A stretch of DNA of 64,000 nucleotides, from assembly GCF_009759665.1 (NCBI RefSeq), contig NZ_WQNE01000001.1, positions 1-64,000 of the forward strand, written 5' to 3'. The position numbers and the translations under genes are program-made. This DNA is from Bradyrhizobium cajani. Its GTDB lineage: Bacteria > Pseudomonadota > Alphaproteobacteria > Rhizobiales > Xanthobacteraceae. Below the pieces are notes generated by a model that searched no databases, was not told the origin of the DNA, and saw only the letters and a program-made list of their open reading frames with translations. This document shows, in pieces, positions 28,753 to 36,857 of the stretch (position 1 is its first letter; each line of letters opens with the position of its first letter).

Positions 28753-28786
28753 CCCCTTGTTCCGCCGCTAACCGGCGGTTCGTTGC
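28753..28786 (-). promoter_or_regulatory. metK leader hairpin beside the ribosome site
   Basis: On the minus strand CCGCCG-gttag-CGGCGG (28778-28762) forms a 6-bp stem just before the ribosome site AAGGGG (28758-28753). AACC immediately 5' of the stem could pair with GGTT of the ribosome-site region, forming a compact pseudoknot-like fold. It may affect translation; no match to a named SAM riboswitch could be confirmed by eye. Confidence 0.35.
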
Positions 28787-28807
28787 GATGTTTACCTTTG
28801 GATTATG

Positions 28808-30163
28808 TCAATCACGCCGTCGCGAGATGACGTAGGACTCGTCGTAAAACCAGAGCCCGTTGTGCTTTCGCAGCACGTCCCGGGCAGCATCCAGAGCGCG
28901 GCCGTTTTGAGTCATATCTGTCAACCGGTCGTCCTCGATCTGAGCGACATACACCGCCGCATTCCACGCTGCAAAGGCCGTCGAGGTTCCGATGGCACCG
29001 GTTACCTCGTTGGGCAGCGCTTCCATATCATACCTGAAGATCGAACGGTTGTCCGCATAAGCATTAAAATTTAGGTCGCGGCCCACCGATCCGAGTTCAT
29101 ACTTCACGGCGCGCAGTAGCTCATGACGGCTCACCGAGAAAGGGTTTTCTCCGGGCCAGATCGCCTGGATCATTTCCATGCCCGGATCCTGGCCATGGGA
29201 GTGAATACCGATGAGGCGGCCACCCGACCGCAAAGCCCGCGCCAGCGGCGCGATGATCCGTTTTGCCCGAAAATTGACCGAGGACAGGGCGCGGTATGGC
29301 TGGGATGCAATAACGAGGTCGAAATTGGCTTCGGTCTGGCCCGGCCGCGGAATGGTCGAATCCAGCAGGAACCTGTGGTCCTCGCGGTAGAGCACCAGCA
29401 CGACGGGACGCTCATACAGCGGCATGGCCGTCCGCGGACTGATCGCCGCGCGCCAGTTCTGCTCCAGAAACGGCTTCAGCTCGGTGATCTGCGCCTCGAA
29501 GTCGCCCGACGAGGCGCCGCGCAGCGGCACTTCGTGCCAGACGGTGGCGGCGGCCGCCGCGGGCGAGGCCGGCGTGAGCCAGGGCGCCTCCGCGTAGAAC
29601 ATGTTGGTGAACACGAACACCGAGGCCGGATGCTCAAACAGCCGGTCCGGCACCTTGTCCAGCGTCAGGCGCACGTCCTCGAGACTGAGCTCCTTGCCGG
29701 CGACGTAGAACGGCATGTGCGGATAGCGCTGGTGCATCGACCGCAGCACCCGCGCCAGCACGGTGCCGTCGCCAACCCCGGCGTCGAACACGCGCAGCGC
29801 CGGCGGCCGCGGATGGATGCTGGCAAGCTCCAGCGCGACCCTGTCCGCGATCACCCGCTTCTCGCTGCAGGTATGGACGAACAACAGGTATTTCTGCCGG
29901 TTCTCGAAGAAACGGAAATTGCCGCGCGGGTCGCGCTTTTCCGGCGGCACCTGAAGCCCCCGCGGCGGCGGCAGGCCGCCGGTCATCGATGCCGCCATAT
30001 AGGCCTGGATCCGCTCCAGCGTGTCGATGGTGATGCGCTTTCCCTCGCGCAGGCGATGCACCAGCTTCCCATCGTTCACCGCGCGCCGGCCGAAGGTCGA
30101 TTCCGCCATGTCCGCCTTGCGGCAGAACTCGGTGATCTGGCTCAGGATTTCGTCGTTCTTCAT
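28808..30163 (-). CDS. DNA-binding-like domain fused to SAM-dependent methyltransferase fold
   Basis: Protein of 451 aa. The first 60 residues look like a small HTH domain (ILSQITEFCRKADMAESTFG, then HRLREGKRITIDTLERIQAYM). Residues about 120-330 form a class I methyltransferase fold, with motif I RVFDAGVGDGTVLARVL. The C-terminus ends with LWFYDESYVISRRRD. The methyl acceptor is unknown. It stops 61 bases before metK starts. A SAM-sensing regulator or an enzyme tied to metK expression are both plausible. No strong Shine-Dalgarno is seen for the ATG. Confidence 0.75.
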   Translation of the reverse strand: MKNDEILSQITEFCRKADMAESTFGRRAVNDGKLVHRLREGKRITIDTLERIQAYMAASMTGGLPPPRGLQVPPEKRDPRGNFRFFENRQKYLLFVHTCSEKRVIADRVALELASIHPRPPALRVFDAGVGDGTVLARVLRSMHQRYPHMPFYVAGKELSLEDVRLTLDKVPDRLFEHPASVFVFTNMFYAEAPWLTPASPAAAAATVWHEVPLRGASSGDFEAQITELKPFLEQNWRAAISPRTAMPLYERPVVLVLYREDHRFLLDSTIPRPGQTEANFDLVIASQPYRALSSVNFRAKRIIAPLARALRSGGRLIGIHSHGQDPGMEMIQAIWPGENPFSVSRHELLRAVKYELGSVGRDLNFNAYADNRSIFRYDMEALPNEVTGAIGTSTAFAAWNAAVYVAQIEDDRLTDMTQNGRALDAARDVLRKHNGLWFYDESYVISRRRD

Positions 30164-30331
30164 CGGGTGGGACGCGGTGGGCAGCCGGATTGGGTCCCGC
30201 CTCCTAGCAAAATCTGCCCACTGGGGGAATACCCTCCCCCTGCTTTACCCGCGTCCAATGACGAGAGCGTGAACCCGGGCGCACTGCCGGGCAACAAACA
30301 GGCGCGCTCCTCCTGTTGCGGGACCACCATC

Positions 30332-32050
30332 ATGCGCCGCCTGCTCGTCGCGCTCTGCCTGCTCACCGCCTCCCTGTCGTCCGCGCCCTGCTCCGCGCAG
30401 GCGCGCAGCCAGCTCGGGCCGCTCTGCACCACCGACACCACACCGGCGGAGCAGATGATCGAGGCCTGCAGCAAGATCATCGCGCTGAAGGTGTTCAAGG
30501 GCGCGCAGCTCGCGACGGTCTATTTCTGGCGCGCCGTCGGGTGGAACAAGAAAGGGGACTACGCCAGGGTGATCGCCGATACCACCGAAGCGATGCGGCT
30601 CCAGCCGAGCCAGGCGGTCTACAATCTCAGGGGATCGGCCTATTACGACAGGGGCGACTACGACATCGCGATCGCGGACTTCGACGACGCGCTGAAGCTC
30701 GGCCCGCCGAGCGGCATCATCTTCCACAACCGCGGCAACGCCTGGCGCGGCAAGCACGACTATGCCAAGGCCATTGCCGATTACGACATGTCGATCAAGT
30801 CCGATCCGCGATCGGCGTTCTCGTTCCAGAATCGCGGCATCTCGAAGCAGGCACTCGGCGATCTCGACGGCGCACTCGCCGACATCAACCAGGCGATCCG
30901 GCTCGATCCGACGCTGCCGCAGCCCCTCATCAACCGCACCGCGATCTGGCGCGCCAAGGGCGATCTCGATCGCGCCATCGCCGATGGCAGCGAGGCGATC
31001 CGGCTCGCGAAGGAGAAACCGCCGGTCAACATCATGACGCCGCCCAACAGCGTGCTGATCTCGGGCTACACCCATCGCGCGCTCGCCTATGAGGCGAAGG
31101 GCGACTATGCGCACGCCAGGGACGACTACAAGTCGACGCTGGCGATCGTGGCCTCGGATGCCGGCAGCAAGGCCAACCAGGCCACCGCGAAGGTACGGCT
31201 GTCGCTGGTAACGGATGCGATCGCACCAATCCCGCGCGAACAGCCGTTACCTACGACGCAACCGGCGGCGTCACCCGCTCCGCAGCAGACGGGCACGGCG
31301 CCGGCCCCCTCGCCGGTGCCCGCCGTCCGCGGCACGCGCATGGCGCTGATCATCGGCAACGGCGCCTATCAGCACGTCAAGGCGCTGCCCAATCCACCCA
31401 ACGACGCGCGCGCCGTTGCCAGGAGCCTGCGCGATATCGGGTTCACGGTCTCCGAGGGCGTTGACCTCGACCGCGCCGCGATGCAGAAGGTGACGCGCGA
31501 CTTCCTGCGCGAGGCGGCACGGGCGCAGGTCGCGGTGGTCTACTATGCCGGCCACGGCGTGCAGGTGGACGGCCGTAACTATCTCATTCCGGTCGACGTC
31601 GAGCTCAAGCCGGGTGCGAACATGACGGACGCGATGATCGACATGGACACGATCATGGCCGGCCTCGACGACCAGGTTCGCACCAACATCCTGATCTTCG
31701 ATGCCTGCCGCAACAATCCGATGGCGCAGCAGGTGGCGTCCGCCGGCACCAATCGCGGCATGGAGGGCGCCTCGGGCCTCGCAGCGCCAACGAGCCTTGG
31801 CACTGGCGCAACGCTCGGCGCCGGCACGCTGATCGCGTTTGCGACCGCGCCGGGGCAGGTCGCCCTCGACGGCGAAGGCGCCAACTCGCCGTTCTCGATC
31901 GCGCTGTCGCGCCACATCGGCACGCCGGGCCTCGAGGTGCAGCAGATGCTGACGCGGGTGCGGGCGGAGGTGGTCTCGACCACGAAGAACAAGCAGGTGC
32001 CGTGGTCGAACTCGTCGCTGCTGGGCGAGGTTTATCTGGCGGAGAAGTGA
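30332..32050 (+). CDS. secreted TPR-caspase-domain protein (peptidase C14-like)
   Basis: Exported protein of 572 aa. A signal peptide (RRLLVALCLLTASLSSAP, cut near residue 23) is followed by five or six TPR-like repeats (residues about 55-290), a Pro/Ala/Thr-rich linker (300-333), and a caspase-like domain with MALIIGNGAYQHV. The catalytic dyad is His408 in YYAGHG and Cys459 in FDACRNNP. This is the orthocaspase/metacaspase layout. It should cleave after basic residues by family analogy, and the TPRs may bind partners. The natural target is unknown. It is divergent from the methyltransferase-fold gene. Confidence 0.87.
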   Translation: MRRLLVALCLLTASLSSAPCSAQARSQLGPLCTTDTTPAEQMIEACSKIIALKVFKGAQLATVYFWRAVGWNKKGDYARVIADTTEAMRLQPSQAVYNLRGSAYYDRGDYDIAIADFDDALKLGPPSGIIFHNRGNAWRGKHDYAKAIADYDMSIKSDPRSAFSFQNRGISKQALGDLDGALADINQAIRLDPTLPQPLINRTAIWRAKGDLDRAIADGSEAIRLAKEKPPVNIMTPPNSVLISGYTHRALAYEAKGDYAHARDDYKSTLAIVASDAGSKANQATAKVRLSLVTDAIAPIPREQPLPTTQPAASPAPQQTGTAPAPSPVPAVRGTRMALIIGNGAYQHVKALPNPPNDARAVARSLRDIGFTVSEGVDLDRAAMQKVTRDFLREAARAQVAVVYYAGHGVQVDGRNYLIPVDVELKPGANMTDAMIDMDTIMAGLDDQVRTNILIFDACRNNPMAQQVASAGTNRGMEGASGLAAPTSLGTGATLGAGTLIAFATAPGQVALDGEGANSPFSIALSRHIGTPGLEVQQMLTRVRAEVVSTTKNKQVPWSNSSLLGEVYLAEK

Positions 32051-32069
32051 CGGCGCTAACGCGCCGTCA
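32048..32069. terminator. perfect 9-bp stem hairpin at the caspase gene stop
   Basis: TGACGGCGC and GCGCCGTCA pair perfectly around a TAAC loop. The left arm contains the TGA stop of the caspase gene and the right arm is the start of 93-bp repeat copy 2. No T-run follows. Confidence 0.4.
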
Positions 32070-32157
32070 TCCCGGGGGGCGCGCAGCGCGAACCCGGGAT
32101 CTCGCGCCGCGATCTCCAGATTCCGGTTTCGATGCTTCGCATCGCCCCGGAATGACG
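32065..32157. repeat. 93-bp palindromic repeat, copy 2
   Basis: It begins CGTCATCCCGGGG and ends CCCCGGAATGACG, with GAACCCGGGATC internally. Length and outline match copies 1 and 3. It sits between the caspase gene and the convergent MetE-like gene. Confidence 0.85.
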
Positions 32158-32164
32158 ATGCGCG

Positions 32165-33283
32165 TCAGTTGCCCCACACTTCCTTCGCGATCTCCACCGC
32201 GAGGCTGAGCTTGGCCCACTGCTCCTCTTCCGAGAGGATGTTGCCCTCTTCGGTCGAGGCAAAGCCGCATTGCGGGGACAGCGCGAGCTGCTCCAGCGGG
32301 GCGAACTTCGCGGCTTCCTCCAGACGGCGCTTGATGTCGTCCTTCTGCTCGAGCTCGCCGAACTTGGAGGTGATGACGCCGACCACGACGACCTTGTTGC
32401 CCTTGGGCAGGAAGCGCAGCGGCTCGAAGCCGCCGGCGCGGTCGCTGTCGTATTCGAGGAAATAGCCGTCGTAATTGGTGCCAGCGAGCATGGTCTCGGC
32501 CACGGGCTCGTAGCCGCCCGAAGAAATCCAGGTCGAGCGGAAATTGCCGCGGCAGACGTGCGTCGTCACCACCATGTCGGCGGGCTTCTCGGCCAGCGCG
32601 TAGTTGATGATGCGGGCATAGATCTGCTGGAGGCCGTCCGGATTGTCGCCGCGCTCGCGCGCCTTCTGCAACTCGTCCTGCGAGCAGAGATAGGCCCACA
32701 CGGTGTCGTCGAACTGGAGATAGCGGCAGCCCGCGTCGTAGAACGCCTTCACGGCCTTGCGATAGGTCTTGCCGAGGTCCTCGTAGAAGGCGTCGAGGTC
32801 GGGATAGACGTCCTTGGAGATCGACTTGCGGCCGCCGCGGAAGTGCAGCACCGCCGGCGAGGGGATCGTCATCTTGGCGGTGACGTGGGCCTGATCGGCG
32901 ACCTTCTTCAGGAAGCGGAAGTGGTCCAGCATCGGGTGGTTGTCGGGGAAGTCGAGCTTGCCGATCACGCGCACCGCATCGTGACGGGTCTGCACGCCCG
33001 TGAACTGGATGCCTGTGTCGGGGTGGAACAGCTCGCAGCCGGTGAGCTTGGCCAGGAAGTCGAAATGCCACCAGGAGCGGCGGAATTCACCGTCGGTCGC
33101 GAGCTTGAGCCCGATCGAGGCCTGCTTGTGCACGACCTTCTCGATCTCCATGTCCTCGATCTTGCGCAGATCGTCGGCCGAGATCTCGCCCTTCTCGAGA
33201 CGGCTGCGGGCTTCCTTGATCTTGGCCGGACGCAGGAGGCTGCCGACCTCGTCGGCGCGGAAGGGGGCTTTGGTTCGCTGCAT
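32165..33283 (-). CDS. MetE-like cobalamin-independent methionine synthase family protein
   Basis: Single-domain UROD/MetE-like protein of 372 aa, about half the length of full MetE (which also has an N-terminal domain). It begins PFRADEVGSLLRP and contains DGEFRRSWWHFDF, LQFDDTVWAYLCS and zinc-ligand candidates THVCRGN and LSPQCGF. The short form may use a methyl donor other than folyl-polyglutamate, or act on another thiol. Gene context (ahcY, metK nearby) fits methionine metabolism. Confidence 0.85.
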   Translation of the reverse strand: MQRTKAPFRADEVGSLLRPAKIKEARSRLEKGEISADDLRKIEDMEIEKVVHKQASIGLKLATDGEFRRSWWHFDFLAKLTGCELFHPDTGIQFTGVQTRHDAVRVIGKLDFPDNHPMLDHFRFLKKVADQAHVTAKMTIPSPAVLHFRGGRKSISKDVYPDLDAFYEDLGKTYRKAVKAFYDAGCRYLQFDDTVWAYLCSQDELQKARERGDNPDGLQQIYARIINYALAEKPADMVVTTHVCRGNFRSTWISSGGYEPVAETMLAGTNYDGYFLEYDSDRAGGFEPLRFLPKGNKVVVVGVITSKFGELEQKDDIKRRLEEAAKFAPLEQLALSPQCGFASTEEGNILSEEEQWAKLSLAVEIAKEVWGN

Positions 33284-33325
33284 TTCTTGTCTCTCCCGTA
33301 ATTTCAGTCGGCGCTCGTTGTACTC

Positions 33326-33349
33326 CCTCTCCCCGCCCGCGGGGAGAGG
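33326..33349. repeat. perfect 11-bp inverted repeat
   Basis: CCTCTCCCCGC and GCGGGGAGAGG face each other with two bases between. It stands six bases beyond the livF stop codon on the minus strand. It resembles the element at the start of the window and may end the liv transcript or be a REP-type repeat. Confidence 0.6.
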
Positions 33350-33355
33350 CGACGA

Positions 33356-34072
33356 TCAGTGGGCGGCCGCCCCTGCGACGCCGAGGTGACGCTCCAGGAC
33401 CGACGGGTCGGCCTGCAGCGCGGCGCTCGGGGCGTCGTGGACGATCGTTCCGCGCTCCAATATCACAACGCGGTCGGCGAGCCCCAGAATCTTTTGGGCA
33501 TTCTGCTCGACGATGATCGAGCAGATGCCGCCCGCCCGGGTGATGGTGCCGATCGCCTTGAGCAGCTCCTCGACGATGATGGGGGCGAGGCCCTCGGTGG
33601 GCTCGTCCAGCAGCAGGACCTTTGGGTTGAGGGTCAGCGCGCGGCCGATCGCCAGCATCTGCTGCTCGCCGCCGGAGAGCTGGTTGCCGAAATTGCTCCG
33701 CCGCTCCTTCAGCCGCGGGAACATCTCGTAGACCCTCTCGACCGTCCAGGGGCCGGGCTGCGCCACTGCGGTCATGTTCTCTTCCACCGTGAGCGAGCGG
33801 AAGATGTTGCGCTCCTGCGGCACCCAGCCGATGCCGGCACGCGCCCGCTGGTCGGGCCGCAGGGTCGTGACGTCGGTCCCGGCGAGCGCGACGGTGCCGG
33901 AAAAACGGCGGGTGACGCCGACGATGGAATTGATCAGCGTGGTCTTGCCGGTGCCGTTACGACCCAGCAGCGCCAGCACCTGCCCCTCGGCAAGGCGCAG
34001 GCTCATCTTCGGCAACACCACCGCCTCGCCATAGCCGGCGCGAAGTGCGTCGATCGCGAGCAGGTCAGACAT
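33356..34072 (-). CDS. livF: branched-chain amino acid ABC transporter ATP-binding protein LivF
   Basis: ABC ATPase of 238 aa. Walker A is GRNGTGKTT, the signature LSGGEQQMLAIGRAL, and Walker B LLLDEPTEGLAP; GWVPQERNIF fits the Q-loop region. LivF pairs with LivG to power uptake through LivH-LivM. It overlaps the livG stop by eight bases, so translation is coupled. The start at 34072 gives the usual length. Confidence 0.95.
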   Translation of the reverse strand: MSDLLAIDALRAGYGEAVVLPKMSLRLAEGQVLALLGRNGTGKTTLINSIVGVTRRFSGTVALAGTDVTTLRPDQRARAGIGWVPQERNIFRSLTVEENMTAVAQPGPWTVERVYEMFPRLKERRSNFGNQLSGGEQQMLAIGRALTLNPKVLLLDEPTEGLAPIIVEELLKAIGTITRAGGICSIIVEQNAQKILGLADRVVILERGTIVHDAPSAALQADPSVLERHLGVAGAAAH

Positions 34073-34820
34073 TGACCGCCTCCTCGCCGAGATAGACCGC
34101 CTTGACCTGTGGATCGCGCGCGACCTGCTCGGGCGGGCCTTCGGTGAGCAACGCGCCCGAGACCAGCACCGAGATGCGGTCGGCAAAGGAGAAGACGAGG
34201 TCCATGTCGTGCTCGATCAAGAGCACGGTGACGTCGCGCGGCAGCGCGGCGACCACCGCCAGAATATCGTGGCGCTCGCTCTCGGGCACGCCGGCGGCGG
34301 GCTCGTCGAGCAGCAACACGCGCGGCTTGGCCGCGATCGCGACCGCGATCTCGAGCAGGCGCTGCTTGCCGTAAGGCAGCGTCACGGTCTGCTCGTTCAT
34401 GACGTCGAGCAGGTGGAAGCGCGTCAGGAGATCGGCGATCTCGCCGTTGACGTCGTTGCGCGTACCCATCCGCCGCCACCAGTCGCCGCCATGGCCGAGG
34501 CGCTCGGAGACGGCAAGGCCGATGGTCTCGAGCGGGGTCAGGTCGGGATAGAGCTGGTTGATCTGGAAGGTGCGTGACAGGCCGCGCAGCACCCGCTTGT
34601 GCACGGGCAGATCGGTGATGTCGTGGCCTTCGAGCAGGATGCGGCCGGAGTTCGGCTTCAATACGCCGGTGAGCTGGTTGATGACAGTGGTCTTGCCCGC
34701 GCCGTTGGGCCCGATCAGCGCGTGGCGGGCGCCCTGCTCGATCTTGAGCGACAGGTCGCGGGTGACACGCAGGCCGCCGAACTGCTTTTCGAGATTTTGG
34801 GTTTCGAGCACGATGGTCAT
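34065..34820 (-). CDS. livG: branched-chain amino acid ABC transporter ATP-binding protein LivG
   Basis: ABC ATPase of 251 aa. Walker A is GPNGAGKTT near residues 37-45, and Walker B LLLDEPAAGV. FQINQLYPDLTPLETIG follows Walker A as in LivG. In place of the strict LSGGQ signature it reads TLPYGKQRLLEIA, the usual LivG variant. The ATG overlaps the livM stop by four bases (ATGA). Confidence 0.95.
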   Translation of the reverse strand: MTIVLETQNLEKQFGGLRVTRDLSLKIEQGARHALIGPNGAGKTTVINQLTGVLKPNSGRILLEGHDITDLPVHKRVLRGLSRTFQINQLYPDLTPLETIGLAVSERLGHGGDWWRRMGTRNDVNGEIADLLTRFHLLDVMNEQTVTLPYGKQRLLEIAVAIAAKPRVLLLDEPAAGVPESERHDILAVVAALPRDVTVLLIEHDMDLVFSFADRISVLVSGALLTEGPPEQVARDPQVKAVYLGEEAVNV

Positions 34821-35845
34821 GCGTCGCTCTCCGGCACGGCGACGACGGCCTTGCGCCCGGCAATCTGCTTGATGACCAGGTTGGGTACATAGAGCACCCA
34901 GCGGTGCAGGCGCTGGCGGCCGATCAGCACGATCAGGACCAGCACGAGGCCGATCCAGAACTGCCAGTATTGCGGGGTGATGGTGGAGAAAAATTCCTGG
35001 AGCATGCGGAACACCACCGCGCCGATCAGCCCGCCATAGAGATAGCCGGTGCCGCCGATGACGAGCACCAGCATCAGATCGGCCGAGCGCTCGAACGCGA
35101 ACACGTCGAGGGAGGCGATCGCGGTGGTCTGGGTGAACAGTGCGCCTGCAATGCCGGCATAGAACGCCGCAAGCGTGTAGATCGCGATCAGGCGGCGGTT
35201 GACCGGGATGCCGATGGCAGCGGCCCGCAGCGGATTGTTCTTGATCGCGCGCAGCGACAGGCCGAACGGCGAATGCACGACGCGGCGAGCGAACAGGAAC
35301 AGGAGAAACAGGACGGCCAGCGAATAGAAAAAGCCGGCCTTGCCGAACATGTCGAAGGGAATCTGGCCGAAGATCGGCTGCATCTCGATGCCTTGCAGGC
35401 CATCGGTGCCGCCGGTGATGTTGGAGAAGCGCTCGGCCAGCGCCTCCAGTAGCAGCGCGATGCCGAGGGTCACCATCAGCCGGGTGAGATCAACGCCGCG
35501 GATCACCAGGAAGCTGGTGGCAAAGCCGAGCACCATCGCGGCGAGGCCGGCGGCGATCAGCGCCAGCACGGGCTCGTTGATGATGCCGTGAAGCGCGAGA
35601 AGTCCTGCGGCATAGGCCCCGACGCCGAAAAAGGCGGCATGGCCGAGCGAGACGATGCCGGCATAGCCGAGGATGAGGTCGAGCGACATCGTAAACAGCG
35701 CCAGCCGCAGGATGTCGGTCATGATCAGATAGCGCGTGGGGAATGCGAAGCCGCAGGCCAGCACGATCAGCCAGAAGGCGATTTCGCCATAGTGCCAGCG
35801 TGCCTGGCGCTGGGCGTGGTGTCCGACATCGGAAGCAGCGTTCAT
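34817..35845 (-). CDS. livM: branched-chain amino acid ABC transporter permease LivM
   Basis: Permease of 342 aa with about ten hydrophobic segments. GYAGIVSLGHAAFFGVGAYA near residue 60 is the LivM family signature, and RAIKNNPLRAAAIGI lies in a cytoplasmic loop that contacts the ATPase. The start at 35845 leaves eight bases after the livH stop. Earlier start codons fall within livH. Confidence 0.95.
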   Translation of the reverse strand: MNAASDVGHHAQRQARWHYGEIAFWLIVLACGFAFPTRYLIMTDILRLALFTMSLDLILGYAGIVSLGHAAFFGVGAYAAGLLALHGIINEPVLALIAAGLAAMVLGFATSFLVIRGVDLTRLMVTLGIALLLEALAERFSNITGGTDGLQGIEMQPIFGQIPFDMFGKAGFFYSLAVLFLLFLFARRVVHSPFGLSLRAIKNNPLRAAAIGIPVNRRLIAIYTLAAFYAGIAGALFTQTTAIASLDVFAFERSADLMLVLVIGGTGYLYGGLIGAVVFRMLQEFFSTITPQYWQFWIGLVLVLIVLIGRQRLHRWVLYVPNLVIKQIAGRKAVVAVPESDA

Positions 35846-35853
35846 CGGCGAGC

Positions 35854-36723
35854 TCAACGCGCGGCCGTGCGGCCGAACAGGCCGTTCGGGCGCCAGATCA
35901 GGATCACGATCATCATGGTGTAGATCACGAAGGGTCCCATCTTCGGCACGTAATATTTGCCGGCGACGTCGCCGATGCCGAGCAGGAGCGAAGCCAGGAA
36001 GGGGCCGGTGATCGAGGACGAGCCGCCGACGGTGACCACGATCAGGAAATAGATCATGAACTTCAGCGGAAAGTACGGGTCGAGGCCGAGGATCTCGGCG
36101 CTCAGCGCGCCGCCGAGGCCGGCGAGCCCGCAACCGAATGCAAACGTGAAGGCGAACACCTGCGGCACGTTGATGCCGAGGCCGCTGGCAGCACGGGGAT
36201 CATCGACCGCGGCGCGCAGGCGGCTGCCGAAGCGGGTCTTGGCCAGCACCATCTGGAGGCCGATGGTGAGCAGGCCGCAGATCACGATGATCATCAGCCG
36301 ATAGCGGCCGATGCCGACGCCGAACACGTCGAACTGGCCCTGGAGCGCTGCCGGCAAATTGATGAAGACGCGCGAGGAGCCCTGGATGTAGTCCACGGCC
36401 GCGACCGACATGAAGGTCAGGCCGATCGTGAACAGCACCTGGTCGAGATGGCTGCGCGTATAGAGGTGGCGGTAGAGAGTGCGTTCGAGCGCGATGCCGA
36501 TCGCGGCTGCGGAGACGAAGGCAAGTGGCAACGCGGCGAAGAACGGCCAGCCCATCCGGTTGACCAGCACCATGCAGACATAGCCGCCCGCCATGGCGAA
36601 GGCGCCGTGGGCAAGATTGACGAAATTCATCAGGCCGAGCGTGACCGCGAGCCCGCAGGCGAGCACGAACAGCAGCATGCCGTAGGCAACGCCATCGAAC
36701 AGATTGGTGAGAATTGCGGTCAT
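35854..36723 (-). CDS. livH: branched-chain amino acid ABC transporter permease LivH
   Basis: Permease of 289 aa, with about eight hydrophobic segments. The N-terminal LGLMNFVNLAHGAFAMAGGY is the LivH hallmark, and RAAVDDPRAASGLGINV is the conserved coupling-loop region. It forms a heterodimer with LivM. It is separated from the substrate-binding gene by a 93-bp repeat. Confidence 0.95.
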   Translation of the reverse strand: MTAILTNLFDGVAYGMLLFVLACGLAVTLGLMNFVNLAHGAFAMAGGYVCMVLVNRMGWPFFAALPLAFVSAAAIGIALERTLYRHLYTRSHLDQVLFTIGLTFMSVAAVDYIQGSSRVFINLPAALQGQFDVFGVGIGRYRLMIIVICGLLTIGLQMVLAKTRFGSRLRAAVDDPRAASGLGINVPQVFAFTFAFGCGLAGLGGALSAEILGLDPYFPLKFMIYFLIVVTVGGSSSITGPFLASLLLGIGDVAGKYYVPKMGPFVIYTMMIVILIWRPNGLFGRTAAR

Positions 36724-36751
36724 CGATAGCGGGTGAACCTTGGTAATCGCT

Positions 36752-36844
36752 CGTCATTCCGGGGCAGCGCGCAGCGCTGAACCCGGAATCCATTTCAATC
36801 ATTTCGAGATCCCGGGTTCGCGCTAAGCGCGCCCCGGGATGACC
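36752..36844. repeat. 93-bp palindromic repeat, copy 3
   Basis: It begins CGTCATTCCGGGG and ends CCCCGGGATGAC, with GAACCCGGAATC facing GATCCCGGGTTCG. It lies between livJ and livH inside the liv operon and could act as a partial terminator or mRNA-processing hairpin that keeps the binding protein at a higher level. Confidence 0.85.
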
Positions 36845-36857
36845 CCGCTTTCGCGGG

